64,000 bases of DNA, from contig CM035432.1 in the NCBI GenBank assembly GCA_020310875.1, positions 93,427,518 through 93,491,517 on the forward strand, read 5' to 3'. The translations under genes and the position numbers were made by a program. This stretch comes from Ceratopteris richardii. Taxonomy: Eukaryota > Streptophyta > Polypodiopsida > Polypodiales > Pteridaceae. This document shows positions 52,966 through 64,000 of this stretch, in pieces (the first letter of the stretch is position 1; each line of letters opens with the position of its first letter). The notes under the pieces are model-generated. The model saw only the letters and a program-made list of their open reading frames with translations, was not told the origin of the DNA and did not search any database.

Positions 52966-52984
52966 ATACAAAATATTGTATATA

Positions 52985-54443
52985 TCTTTCCAAAACTTGC
53001 GAACTTAGATCCAATTTGTTATATTAAGAAAATCGTCTTGAATACTAGAAAAGATATATTATATGATTGCTATTGCTGAATCATGCTTTTCAAACGAATT
53101 ATATGAGTACTAAAACTCAGAACTTCATGCAAATAGTTTTAAATATGATAGAAGTTTACTTTCTTACGCATAACTAAGTTCTGTCAATTCATTACATGTT
53201 AATTTGCATTTATTAAACGTCTTGTTATTGTACAAGAAATATTATATGAATAGACATTCTTGAAACTTTCATATTAGTTTCAAACATTTAATATGTAATA
53301 CTTCTATTTTAATATTCACATGATTTACATGATACATTTTCAGCCATACACTAGATCATTAACAATATAAGAATTCACATCATAAATTTTTCCTTTAGAA
53401 AATTACAATTCAATTAAGTATATGTTTGTTTAGATAAGTTATCTTTCAATATGTGCTCCTCTATGCATGAAAACGATTGTTTGTTTAGATAAGTATATGC
53501 TATACATTGTTTGTTTAGATAAGTTATCTTTCAATATGTGCTCCTCTATGCATGAAAACGATTCTCTAATGTTTTATCATTTAGAGATGTTCTAATTAAT
53601 AAAACAATGTGTTAGAGATTCACCATCCTCACTCACTTTCCAGATAATAATAACTCTCATAGAGACATGATGAAATTTCAAAAGATGTTTTTCATCTAAC
53701 AAAAGAGGAGTAAAAGAGGATATATAATATCACCAATGATAATCCCGGCATAGGACATATGCTTACAGGTTTTATACGAATTATAATTCATATTTTCATC
53801 AAACTATACAAAAACGAAGGTGTAAGTTTTCCATGATATTAAATCCCCAATCGAATTCAATAAGACATACATAAACTACCCGTATGAATACAAATATTGT
53901 GAAAAGACGATAAGCATTACTTGGAGAATATTTTATTCAATAGCACCTCATCACATCAAATGCAAGCTACACGGTTATAAGATAAATAGTTTCACAAGAC
54001 ATTATTGAATCACATAATATCATGTCTAAGTTACATATGGTTCCTATTCTATCGACTCATCTATCATGTATCTTTTAGTCTTATTAAACATGTGGTTCCT
54101 TTTTCATGATATCCTCATTGATATGTAAAATCTCAATTCACTCATTTACAATGTATTATAGGAATATAAAAGGGATCCTACATGTTCAGATCTTACATGT
54201 TCATATTGATGAAGTTTTTTAAAATAAAAAATTAAATGAAGTGCAATAGTTGATCATCAATTGAGTTTTAATTTATATCTTTCTAAGCAATTCCATCGTA
54301 AATCTGATGCTATATGAATTTTATTTGTGTATCTATGTCAGATACGTTTTATTACCAACACAGTTATATTTATAACTGAATAAACCATTACCCTCTAACC
54401 ATATATGTGTAAATATGTAACTATGTAAGTAGAGTAGATTAGA
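52985..54443. repeat. Flank module, copy 3 (left of copia E)
   Basis: It matches copy 2 (49,260-50,130) on its left and copy 1 (1-637) on its right. A local duplication at 53,428-53,560 repeats TTTGTTTAGATAAGT followed by ATCTTTCAATATGTGCTCC. No gene. Confidence 0.8.
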
Positions 54444-55407
54444 ACTTTTGAGCTTCCCAACAAATCACAAATAATCACCTAAGTGCTTTGGAGCATGATC
54501 CTCTAATCAATGGATTAAAACAAATGAGTAGAAAATTCAACAATGTGCTAATACTTGCTATTTTTGTCTCTACACATGTTCAATAAAATGATTAGTGCTC
54601 TCAACCTGGTAGCAATTGATTTAATTCCTTTTGGGAGTATTTACTTAACTAAGATAGATACCAATCACAAGGTATTTCAATAAAAACAATCAAGTGTACA
54701 CTAAGAAAGATGCTTAACCAGTTGAATGACTATCTAGACATTTTTGGGCTGCTAGAGTATGTAGACCAATGAGTAGAGTTGTGAAAATATCTCAAGATTA
54801 AGACAAGCAATGACAATGAAATTTTGTATCTATCAAACAGAAAGTATGCAAAATCTATAACACTATGAATCGCATCAAATAATCAAGTATGCACTGAGAA
54901 CCAAGTCTGAGAAGATCATTATTCTGAGATGAACTTGACTAAGAGGTGAAGTAGAGATGTGATGAATGTATATATATTAAATCACATAGAATTACAATTA
55001 TATTGGCGATGTATAATTGCACATTGTGAGGCTAGTGATGGAGCTATAGAATGAGATCACTAATCACAAAAAAACCCCCTCTCAAATGATCTCTAAATCT
55101 GTCTCTTACTCACCTGCAATTTTGATCCATTTTTATAGCTTTGGACTTGGAGCCAACTTTTGATTTAAACTTCAAGCTCTTGCCATAAAGTGAATCCTAA
55201 AGTTTAGGACCAACTTTATTATCAATCAACTACTAAGTAATTCGAGATTTGATTCCTCATAGCTCCATGTGAGAGTAGGGCAATTAACATATGAACTTTT
55301 ACAAGGATAAAAATAAATTGATTTAACCAAGGGAATAGTCATATGTGACTATATGAAATAAATGCTGATTTTCCAAGTATGTAGGCTTAGACGAATTTGT
55401 ACCAACA
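54444..55407 (-). repeat. 3' LTR of copia E
   Basis: It aligns with 638-1,442 plus 5,524-5,585 of A. It is uninterrupted at the position where D sits in A (about 55,340-55,345). Confidence 0.85.
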
Positions 55408-55455
55408 GCTCCCCCTGAAGTGTAACATGCTTAGTCTTCATCTCTCTTTGATTTC

Positions 55456-58250
55456 CTACACTCCAATCATCATCTTGAATGTGTTCCTCTTAGTTCCATT
55501 GAAAGATTTTGGTAGCATATCTACACATTGCAAATTGCTTAATACATAGGACAATTGGATGTCCTTGCTAAGTAGCTCCTCTCTTACATAATGAAAGTGC
55601 AGTTCAATGTGCTTACTCCTTGCATGATATACATGATTAGCTACCAAAGGAAGTGAGCTAGTGTTATCTCGAAAGATCATTGTACTATAAGAATGTAATC
55701 CCAAATCTATGTAAAGTAGCTTGAGTGGGATAGCCTTTTGTGTTCCATTTGCTAAGCCACAATGCCACAGTTGGTTGTTTCATTGATGACCATGAAACTA
55801 GCTTTGAACTTGCAAAAGATAAGTAGCCAGAAGTGCTCCTCCTATCATCTTTTGATCCAACCCAATCTTCAATGGATTATAGCTTGATATCCAAGTCAGA
55901 TATGAATAGATAAAATAGTCCTTCATTTATAGTATGCTTTAGATACTTTAAGATCCCCTTGATATCTTCCATGTGAGCTATTCTTGGTGTATGTGTTAAT
56001 TGGCTTAATGTAATTAATTCATAACATATGTCCACTCTTGTTAGGGTTGCATAATTGAGACTCCCACCAAGCCTTTGATAACCTGTAATATCTTCCAGGA
56101 GTTTTTCCTCATGAGAACTAAGTTTGTGGTTATGTTCCATGGGTGTACCTATAGCTTTAGTGTTGTCCGTCTTGAATTTAACTAACATATCATAAATGTG
56201 CTTCCTCTAAGTAATAAAGATTCTAGAATCTGAATATATAAATTCTAACCCAAGAGAGTATGTGAACAAACCAATGTCACTAATTTTAAACTCTTCCATT
56301 ATCTGAGATGCTTCATGCTATTCGCATCAATCCCTCTAATGATAATGTCATCCACATAAACACATAAATAAATAACTTCAAAGTTAGTCTTCTTAACAAA
56401 TAAAGAAGAACCTTCTTTGCTAGCAACAAATCCTTGATCTTGCAAACATGTGATAAGCCTATGGTTACAAACTCTAGAAGCTTGCTTTAAACTATAGAAT
56501 GCTTACTTTTATTTGCATACATTATCTAATTCATCCTTTTCTCCATACCCTGGTGGTTGAACTATGTAAAGTTCTTTTGAGATCCATCCATTTAGAATTG
56601 CATTTTTAACATCTAATTGATACAAGTTCCAATTCTTTGAAGCAGCAATACTTACTAAAACTTTGATTGTTGGCATCTTATCCGCAGGTGAGAAGGTATC
56701 CTCATAATCCACTACATGGGTTTGCAAAAACCCTTTTGCTACTAGCCTTCCTTTAAATCTGTTGATTCAACCATCTCAATTGTTCTTTACTTTGTAAATC
56801 CACCTAGATCGTATTACCTTCATGCTTGGTTTCTTAGGAACCAAATACCAAGTGTTTTTCTCCCGAAGTGCATGGCTTCTCTCCATTCTTCCTTCTCATT
56901 GGCATCTTCAAATGAAGAAGGATCTTCTAACATAGAATCTTTAGTCATGACTACATAATGCTTGGCGACTACTGATGTATCATAGCCATACCTTATGGGT
57001 TACTCTCCCTTTGAGATCTTCTAAGTGCTTGATTGGATGACTCTAGAATGTCTTCCAATTGCTTGAATTATGTCTTGCATTTGGACCTCCAAGCTTTGTA
57101 TTCAATCTATTCTTCATCTTCTAAGTTGAAATCTTATGATATTTGTGGTTCTTCTTCACTTAGAGTTGGAAAATTACTTTCCAAGTCATAGGCTAGCTTT
57201 ATTTTCCTGCAATCGTCTTCAAATTAGGAGTTATTTTCATCAAAGACCACATCCCTCCTAACTATAAATCCTTTATTAGTAGCATTGTACAACCTATATC
57301 CTTTCTAGTTTTGGTCATAGCCAATGAATATACTTTTTTGGGCTTTTGGATCAAGATTTCCTCTAATCTATGAGGGTATAGGTGCATAAGCAATGCAGCC
57401 AAAGATTTTACAATGGTTTAATGAAGGTCTCTTTCCATTTCATTCTTCATAAGGTGTCATTCCATCAAAGGACTTGGATAGAAGACTAATAGTTAAGTAT
57501 GTGGCTGTGCAAACAACCTCTGTCCATAAGTAATTTGGAAGTTTCTTTTCATTCAACATTGATCTTGTAGCCTCTACTATTAGTATATTCCTTATCTCTG
57601 CCACTCCATTCTGTTCAGGAGTGTATGTTGTTTTAATCTCTCTCTTTGTACGTCTGTCCTCTAAGAATGAGTCAACTTCATGTGAGAAATACTCACCACC
57701 TCCATCACCTGAGCTTCTTCAAGCTTCTACCTCTTTGGTTCTCTAAGCTTCTACCTTCTTAAAACAAGTGAAGACTTCATCTTTATCTTTCATGAAGGAA
57801 AAAGTTATTCATATGCTATAGTCATCTATGAATGAAACATAGTAGTTTGATCCTGAGATTGATGGCTCTCTACTAGGACCCCGTACATCTATGTGCACAA
57901 GCTCCAATTAGTCTTCATACATGTACCCTTTTCTATTGAATGGTTGCCTATGTGATTTGCCTAATTGGCATGCTCGACATTTGGAAATGATGTATTGTTT
58001 GGATACATTTAGAATGCTAAGCATTCTCTAATCCCTTCATATTTGCTTTAGTGTTCTTTCACCTATATGACCTAGTCTCTTATGCCATATGTCTAGTTCA
58101 AATAGGGTTTGATCTTTGTAATTGAAGAGTGCAATGTTTTTGGTATCTTCGACTTCAAATCTTAAGAGTCTACCAAATATCTCAGGTTTTGCAATTCTAT
58201 TGAAGCCTTGTTGAGGGTCCTCCACATATGCTCCATGCCTTTTCAATCTA
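55456..58250 (-). pseudogene. Copia E: pol parts
   Basis: Minus strand, right to left: pre-integrase 58,037-58,246 (IWHKRLGHIGERTLKQI), integrase traces 57,480-58,000, linker 56,880-57,250, reverse transcriptase 56,340-56,727 ([31 protein letters not shown], a YVDD-type box near 56,350), pre-RNase H 55,877-56,188 and RNase H tail 55,456-55,704 (DNTSSLPLVANHVYHARSKH). It provides the undisturbed counterpart of A at the B insertion point. Several breaks. Confidence 0.84.
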
Positions 58251-58399
58251 ACCTTTAAGCCCTTCTTGGAAATCTTCCCAACACTGATTAGGTTCTTTTT
58301 ATGGTTGGCACATATAATACCTTAGTTAAAAGGTTCATATTACCATCAGGTACTTTAATATTTCCAATCTTCTTAACAGAGTGCCTAGTATCATTGCCT

Positions 58400-59490
58400 A
58401 TCTAAACTTCATGCTTCCCTTTAGGTTCTTCCAGATCAGATAGGAATGCTACATTTGCACCAATCCTCTTGGTCTTCTGTATAGTTGTTATAATCTTCTC
58501 TACCTCTAAAACCTCCTTGATAGTTGTTGTAGACTTGGTTGTATTTGTGATGGTAATTGCTTCCTCCATTGTTGAACTTGCCTCTCGATTGTCCATAGCA
58601 TCCTATATGGAAGCCTCTTCCTCTCTCATTCCTTCTGTTCTTGAAACACTCATCTGTGGTATGATTGGTCAAACGATAGATATTGCAAGGTGAAAAGTTG
58701 TAGGATCTCCCTCTGCCTTGCTTTCCTCCTCTACCCCTTCTCTAGTACCTCTTCCTCTACCTGTAAGTTCACTTGAGAGGTACTTGCCACTTCTTCATTC
58801 TTTTTACCTTTGCCTTTATCTTTACTCTTGGTTTTATCTGTGTAAAGAGCAAAAGATTGATTACATCTAGATTTTTCTCCATTCGTGTTGATATTTGTCT
58901 CATGTTTGAAGAGTTTCCCCATCAATGTGTTGAGGTCAGGTATCTGCATGTCCATATATAGGTCCATTGCTATGGTGAGCGACTCCCACTTATCATCAGC
59001 CTTGATGCCATTTATCATCTGCCTTACTATCTGCTCCTGTTCTATTTCTTCTCCAATGCTCCCAAATTGGTAAACTACATCCTTCATCTTGGTCACATAG
59101 TCAGCCTTACTTTGCTTTGACTGCTTCTTCAAGGTTGTGAACTCCATCCAAATTTGGTTCTTCCTAGCCTTTGTATTTGATCATAACTATGAAGAAAGTA
59201 CTTCCCAAGTCCCTTGGGAGGTCTTGCATTTCCTAATGTGAAATAATAAGAAATTAGATATTGATTTAAGCATATAAGACCTCACTAGAACATCCTTTGC
59301 ACACCATGTAGTTAGCCCTTCTTGCTCTTCTCTTGTAGGTCGATCTTTGCTTCTGACTATTGGCATTTCATCATCTCTAAAGATGTATCCATATAAGCTT
59401 CTTCCTTGGAGATAAGCTTGCATCCTTAGGGACCATGCTCGCTAGATTCTCCTCTCCAATATGTCAATGAAGGATGGAAATCCATCTCCC
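58400..59490 (-). pseudogene. Copia E: gag and protease region
   Basis: Minus strand: gag opening near 59,490, WCAKDVLVRSYMLKSISNFL at 59,187-59,423, gag core 58,731-59,147 (TKMKDVVYQFGSIGEEIEQE, DLYMDMQIPDLNTLMGKLF), and a knuckle-region trace TNHTTDECFKN with glycine/tyrosine/asparagine-rich sequence at 58,436-58,672. Closely related to D gag and A gag. Broken. Confidence 0.84.
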
Positions 59491-59562
59491 ATTTTTCTTG
59501 ATGTTGCTCTAATACCATTGTTGAAGGAGATAGTGGACAAATTATCATCTGTCCACTATCAC

Positions 59563-59875
59563 GGTTCAAGTTGAGTGAATATGCGTGCATGTATGTATGC
59601 ATCTACAGGCATACATAAATAAGTATGTGTGTATGTATGTGATGTTTATGCGATGCTTATTTCAATAAAGCTTCCTCTCTTGATATTTACATCCATAGTG
59701 TCACACTAGTTTGCTCTATCAATCATATTCTTTGGGTTTCTTTAGGAAGAACAAAAACACATTTTCTATTGTTGTAATATTCTTTTTCAACCCTCTTCCA
59801 CAAATGGGAAGACAATAGTGTATGGGTTCTAGGATTGCTCCAATGTTACTGCAAAGAATTTACCATAGAATCCAA
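59563..59875 (+). repeat. TPD1 downstream flank, copy
   Basis: It matches 25,696-26,008 in direct orientation (GAATATGCGTGCATGTATG, TTTCAATAAAGCTTCCTCTC, CACAAATGGGAAGACAATAG). It abuts the cut-off 5' LTR of copia E. It lies before, not after, the nearest TPD1 coding fragment, as expected if it belongs to the preceding unit of a tandem array. Confidence 0.8.
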
Positions 59876-59942
59876 TTTATTGCAAAGAATTTAAGGAGGA
59901 ATGTGAAAATGAAGCTTCATACTATTCCAGAATATTCTTAAT

Positions 59943-60050
59943 AGCCTCGTAGACTCACAATGACACATCGGATCAGGAGATTCCATTCACTTCATTTACG
60001 GGAACAACGAGCCAATTGACCTAAGGATCTTGCTTGTTGAGTATGCCTAA
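59943..60050 (+). pseudogene. Truncated TPD1-like pseudogene
   Basis: The frame corresponds to residues about 131-166 of the 24.1 kb gene: SLVDS, a TGA stop, then HIGSGDSIHFIYGNNEPIDL and RILLVEYA, then TAA where the last cysteine codon should be. The upstream two-thirds, including the signal peptide, intron and first five cysteines, is missing. The 3' untranslated sequence continues to match to about 60,225. Of the six family cysteines none survives, so no functional product is possible. It is a dead relative of the intact gene. Confidence 0.85.
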
Positions 60051-60225
60051 ACTTGAACATAGTCTCCATTTTTGTTGCTTAGAGCTCATGCCCTGTAGTA
60101 GATATTATTATTCAAGTGGGCGTGATATGGATTTTACATAGTTACTATGCAAAATCTCTTGAATGACATGGTCTTCATTAATCAATGATTTTGGTAGGAA
60201 AACCAGATATTTCATTCTTCGCATG
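60051..60225 (+). repeat. 3' untranslated sequence of the TPD1 pseudogene
   Basis: It matches 24,698-24,850 (TTAGAGCTCATG, CAGATATTRTCATTC-like, ATTAATCAATG) with small insertions. Confidence 0.75.
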
Positions 60226-60705
60226 TTTCATGGAAGGTAAGTAGCATGTGGTGAGAGCATCCAAGCACCCATAGCTATTTTGAATGAGGAAATATGAGGG
60301 ATAATGGTATGCCTGATAGGTAATTAAATGAAGGCATGTGCCCATGCATCTTTTCAATCCATTCAAAATTTCTTAAAAGTGGTTGTGTGTTGGTGGTATA
60401 CTTGGAATTGTCAAAATCAGAACTAAACGAGGAGTGAGAATAGGAACTGACCACAGTTAGAAATTGCAACCTCGTCATCACCACTTGCATCAACCATACT
60501 TAGAGTATTTGTATAGCTTCATTGCATATTTCAATACCTATAGAATATATCTACAATCGCTTTGCAACAATTATATGCCTCATCATGTATGTTTACACCA
60601 ATATACATAAAACATCATTGCTCTTAGCCACAACCGATGAGTACATAAGACGAAACAAAATAAAAGAAATAATAATATAGTCCATATACATAATAAAACG
60701 TTTTA
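60226..60705. other. Gene-free stretch
   Basis: No gene was recognised. The 60,230-60,490 part has a faint copia-integrase-linker look on the minus strand, but no motif supports it. Confidence 0.4.
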
Positions 60706-61680
60706 TTTCATTCACAACTTTTTTTTTCTGGTAAGCAAACAAAGTGTCTTTCTTCGCAAGTAAATAGCTCGTTAACATTTTGCTTTCTTCTAATGAAACT
60801 CACTATAAATCCAATGATAACGAAAATGTACTTATGTTTCTATGTGCATAGTGTTTCCTCTCAAGAAAAAAAAATATATTAAAGCACCAATTAGCCAATT
60901 CCAATAAACAATGAATATGTATATGAACAAGTGAATAACTATGTATATAGCGATTTTATTAAGTAAGTAAGTAACTACGTGTGTATAAATGTATGTTTCT
61001 ATGTGTGCATAAATATATCTTCTCTTTGTACGAATGTTTTTTTGAGAATTACACCCCCATATAGAAATCAAAGGCCAGTATACATGAAGATTTTAGAGCC
61101 AAATTCAATTACGAAGGGGTATGTCAATAAAGCTAAACTAATTAGAAGCAGTTGTACATGGATGTATTAGAAACTTAAATCACAACGTATAAGCACATTG
61201 AACATTTAGAAGACATAAAGGAATGAATTACGATATGACATTATAAATTTTATGAGTGCTGAGTAGATGCTTTTACTCCAACCAATGAAAGTAATGCAGT
61301 CACATATCCTCCCCCAAAACAAACAACATGCTTTACAAGTATGGGAGGCAGAATGTCTTTGATGCTTCGTAAGTGGAGGAGAAGTCATTTACAAATACCT
61401 ATATCTGTAGATTGAAGAACAAAGCATATAAAGCTTGCTGATTCTATTGCTAATATCGTATTGGCTAAAGCTTCCCTTCCATATCAAAAGAATAGCTCAG
61501 AAGACACACAATTATAAGTACACAGGTGTGCATACCTACAAACATGTATAAACAATATCAAGTGTATGTATGGACTGTGTAGATATGTAAGTATAAGTGT
61601 ATGACGAGATGTAGCTATTCATATTCTAATGCATGGATGGAAGACTAAAAATTAAAGATTACAAACATGTAAGTGTCCAT
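60706..61680 (+). repeat. TPD1 upstream region, copy without its gene
   Basis: 60,710-61,065 matches 23,490-23,830 and 61,575-61,670 matches 23,848-23,950, in the same order and orientation, with an insertion of about 500 bp between them. The match ends about 160 bp before where the start codon would lie; no TPD1 coding sequence follows. Confidence 0.78.
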
Positions 61681-62199
61681 GGTTTTTCATAATCGACTAT
61701 ACCCACTAAGGGAGTTCACATAAGAAATATGATAGACAAAGAAGGTCCAGCATGAGGTCTTTCTAAATATGACATACCTATTCAAAGATATGCTCTAATG
61801 AGTATAGTAGCAATAAATATATAATTATTTTGCACGTTTTTTGTCACTTTTCAAACATCATAAGTTCCAAATGCCTTTTCTAGAGGCCATTAGCTTTGCA
61901 CAAAAGTATCAAATCCATCCATTTTACCAAAACTTTCATAGAATTTTTTTACCAAATTTTTATCCATAGGGGATTTGAACTTCTAACCTCTGAATTATGA
62001 CTTCCATGGGCTAATGACGTTCCTTAAAGGGCATGGATTTCTTTCTAATCCTCCATGTTCGAGTTTGGTTCTACCATATTCCGCGGGTCATTTCTAGAAT
62101 ACAACAAGAACAAGATAATTAAAATGAACATATTATCTTTACAAACAAGAAAAATCCTTCATACATTGACAAGTCTTTTCTTTTTAGCTTAACAAATAG
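61681..62199. other. Gene-free stretch
   Basis: No gene or known repeat was recognised. The phrase ATTTTTATCCATAGGGGATTTGAA with CTTCTAACCTCTGAATT resembles common plant intergenic debris, but I cannot place it. Confidence 0.4.
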
Positions 62200-62475
62200 A
62201 AGATTCACGAGTAAATAATAACAACAAGTGCAATACTTGATAATTAATTGAGTTTTAATTTGTTATTTTCTGAACAATTTCATCATAAATCTAGTTTATA
62301 GGAACTGTATTCATGTATTTATGTCAAAATTTTTAATCCCCAACAAAATTATATTTATATTCAAATTACACTAACCTTAAATGCATAATTATGTAAGTAG
62401 ATAAGTAGGTGTGTTGCTCATTAATTAAGTAACATGCCTACTTATTACTCAAACAAAGAAACGTAATGTGGCTAC
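62200..62475 (+). repeat. Flank module, copy 4 (no copia following)
   Basis: It matches about 345-610 at the window start (ATAAGTAGGTGTGTT, CTTATTACTCAAA). Beyond that point it continues into AAAGAAACGTAATGTGGCTA instead of a copia LTR, so it preserves the flank without element A or E. Confidence 0.75.
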
Positions 62476-62519
62476 ATGCCATCATGAAAAACAATAAAGA
62501 TGTTAAAACTAACAAACTT

Positions 62520-63420
62520 TCTGAGTTGTACATAGTATGTGAGGTAGAATATTAGTTATTACTTCCTTGCATGGTAATTAAAGGAGAACCTATATACAAA
62601 TACATATATCTATAGATGAAGAACAAAACATAAAAAGAAACCCAACTTTAAAGATTGGAGTCATAATAGAGTATCACGGAATGCTAGATTGTAACTTCTA
62701 ACTACTATGGACAATATTTTGGAATTATACGTCTGATTACTAGATCATCCACAAAGGAAACATATTACACAAATATGTAACCCACAGTGGCCCCTCTTAT
62801 GGTGTAAGTCAACGATCTCGTGCCTCTTACTTCAGAATATAACATGAAACAACATAACAGAATAATCATGTAGTGTGTACTAAAAACAGAACTTTTTAAT
62901 GCATTAACAAGTTTTCTTGTCTCTTTCTATTTAGGAAACAAAAATAGGGATTTCGCATACTTACTATGCAAAGTCTCTCGAATGACATTAATCAATGTTT
63001 ATTGGTACGAAAAGCAGATATTGTCATTCTTCGCCTGTTCGGTGCATCATTGTAGTTGAACGAATGATAGTATTACACTCTAGTGATTTCCATGATATGT
63101 GTATAAATCTTTGATATAAGCGCAAAGAATTTACAAATGTGTGATATTGTAAGGGAGTCTGTTTTGACATTGTGATATTGTAATGGACTCCGTTTTGACA
63201 TTGTGGGCTCCCAAAGTGGCGGTACTTAGGATATTATATCAGAAAATAGCGGCATCATGGACAAACGCAATCAAGAATGACGTTAGCTTCATGATATTAT
63301 ACCGCACTTTCATAAAATCTCGTGGAATTTTATCTTCCGATTCTTATCATCGTTTCAAGTTGAATGAATATGCGTGCATGTATGTATGTGATGTATATAA
63401 CTGTGCATGTCTGGACATAC
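62520..63420 (+). repeat. TPD1 locus copy with the gene body missing
   Basis: 62,788-62,905 matches the upstream block 23,371-23,490 (CCCCTCTTATGG, CATCTCGTGCCTCTTAC-like). After about 40 unrelated bases, 62,945-63,185 matches the 3' untranslated block 24,767-24,990 (AGGGATTTCGCATACTTAC). 63,305-63,385 matches 25,670-25,750. The roughly 1.28 kb that holds the whole gene at 24.1 kb is absent. Confidence 0.8.
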
Positions 63421-64000
63421 GCACGTATGTATGGATGCAAATATGCATGCGACTTTTCTCTTCATATTTTGTATGCTAGGTTTCTCTGCAAATATGCAAT
63501 GATGCATGCTGCTTTGCTTTTCTCTGTATAAGTATGTACCTATGTAAATATGCAAATGCGTTTATGCATGTGTAAGTATGGGAGGTAGCATAAGCGTTAT
63601 CTCCTTCATGCATGGCAACTTAAAGAGAAACTACACAAAAATACCTATATCCATAGAATTAAGAACAAAACCTAGAAAAAGATTAAACTTCTAATATTTG
63701 AGTGACCGTAGACGTTCTTGGGTATGTATCACCGTTTCAATAGAAGTGTATATGTTGGCCTGTTCATGACGGTAGAGAGCGAAAGAGATACAGGATAGAT
63801 GTTCGGAAAAGGCGTCCTATTATCGAGAAGGTAATGTAATATGGAATGGTTACATGGTCATGGTACGTATGTATGCATGCAATTATGCATTCTACTTTTC
63901 TCTGCATGCTATGTATGCTAGGTTTCTCTGCAAATATGCATGCAACTTTTCTCTCCAAATACTAAGTAATTAAAAGTTTCTTTGAGATATCTAAATACTA
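63421..64000 (+). repeat. Start of a further, rearranged TPD1-locus unit
   Basis: 63,570-63,715 matches 22,985-23,120 (CGTTATCTCCTTCATGC). 63,740-63,850 matches about 25,035-25,145 (TATTGAGAAGGTAATG-like). The last 30 bases match about 26,345-26,375. The order differs from the 24 kb locus, so this stretch is rearranged. The 63,480-63,540 and 63,900-63,960 parts contain repeated CTGCAAATATGCATG phrases. Confidence 0.6.

Larger units (their letters stand above)
54444..59560 (-). mobile_element. Copia element E, same family and same ancestral insertion as A, broken
   Basis: Minus-strand copia. 3' LTR about 54,444-55,407, polypurine tract at 55,408 on, pol parts 55,456-58,250, gag 58,400-59,490, primer-binding site at 59,506-59,517 and only the first 40 or so bases of the 5' LTR from 59,519. 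It shares its left flank (53,873-54,443) with that of A, and its left LTR starts at the same inner point, so A and E are duplicates of one insertion. It lacks B, C and D. Many breaks. Confidence 0.88.

Noticed and set aside
54444-59560. Copia E as an insertion independent of A
   Set aside because: It shares flanking DNA and the same LTR border with A, which independent insertions would not.

Overview
The window looks like nuclear DNA of a land plant. It is AT-rich, is built mostly from decayed Ty1/copia and Ty3/gypsy LTR retrotransposons, carries long (AT)n, (CT)n and (CATA)n microsatellites, and holds one convincing host gene: a two-exon gene for a small secreted cysteine-rich protein of the TPD1 (TAPETUM DETERMINANT1) family. 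TPD1-like proteins are plant-specific as far as I know, and the copia primer-binding sites match plant initiator-Met tRNA. I cannot fix the lineage; a non-seed plant is only a guess.

Layout. 1-22,836: a nest of four copia elements. Element A (minus strand, about 638-22,836) is interrupted by D (minus, 1,443-5,523, target duplication TAAGT) in its 3' LTR and by B (minus, 7,734-20,129, target duplication GAAAC) in its pol region. B is itself interrupted by C (plus, 10,234-15,630). A related, uninterrupted element E (54,444-59,560) shows the empty sites for B and D. 22,837-26,010: the TPD1-like gene (24,109-24,697, intron 24,221-24,305), with its upstream and downstream flanks. 26,010-30,170: a decayed copia (G1) and a partial second copy (G2), duplicated together with TPD1 downstream flank. 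30,170-39,200: mostly gene-free DNA with several microsatellites, a C-rich 68-bp minisatellite and a (CT)n(AT)n(AG)n palindrome. 39,200-46,290: a gypsy remnant (J) abutting a copia remnant (F), then the tail of a second copia type. 46,300-49,200: microsatellites around a minus-strand gypsy remnant (K). 49,260-54,440: two copies of a flank module on either side of copia H. 54,444-59,560: copia E. 59,563-64,000: broken and gene-less copies of the TPD1 locus.

The main biological story is a small local family of TPD1-like loci. One intact gene remains at 24.1 kb, one truncated pseudogene lies at 59.9 kb, and one copy at 60.7-63.4 kb keeps upstream and 3' flanks but no gene body. Flank modules at the window start, 49.7 kb, 53.8 kb and 62.2 kb, and the shared flank of copia A and E, show that blocks of DNA including old retroelements were duplicated before later insertions separated them. 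No tRNA, rRNA, CRISPR or bacterial-type feature was seen. I found no clearly novel molecular system. The most distinctive items are the TPD1 family with its odd intron/exon repeat, the dated retroelement nest with empty-site controls, and an unidentified coding-like stretch in the leader of element B.
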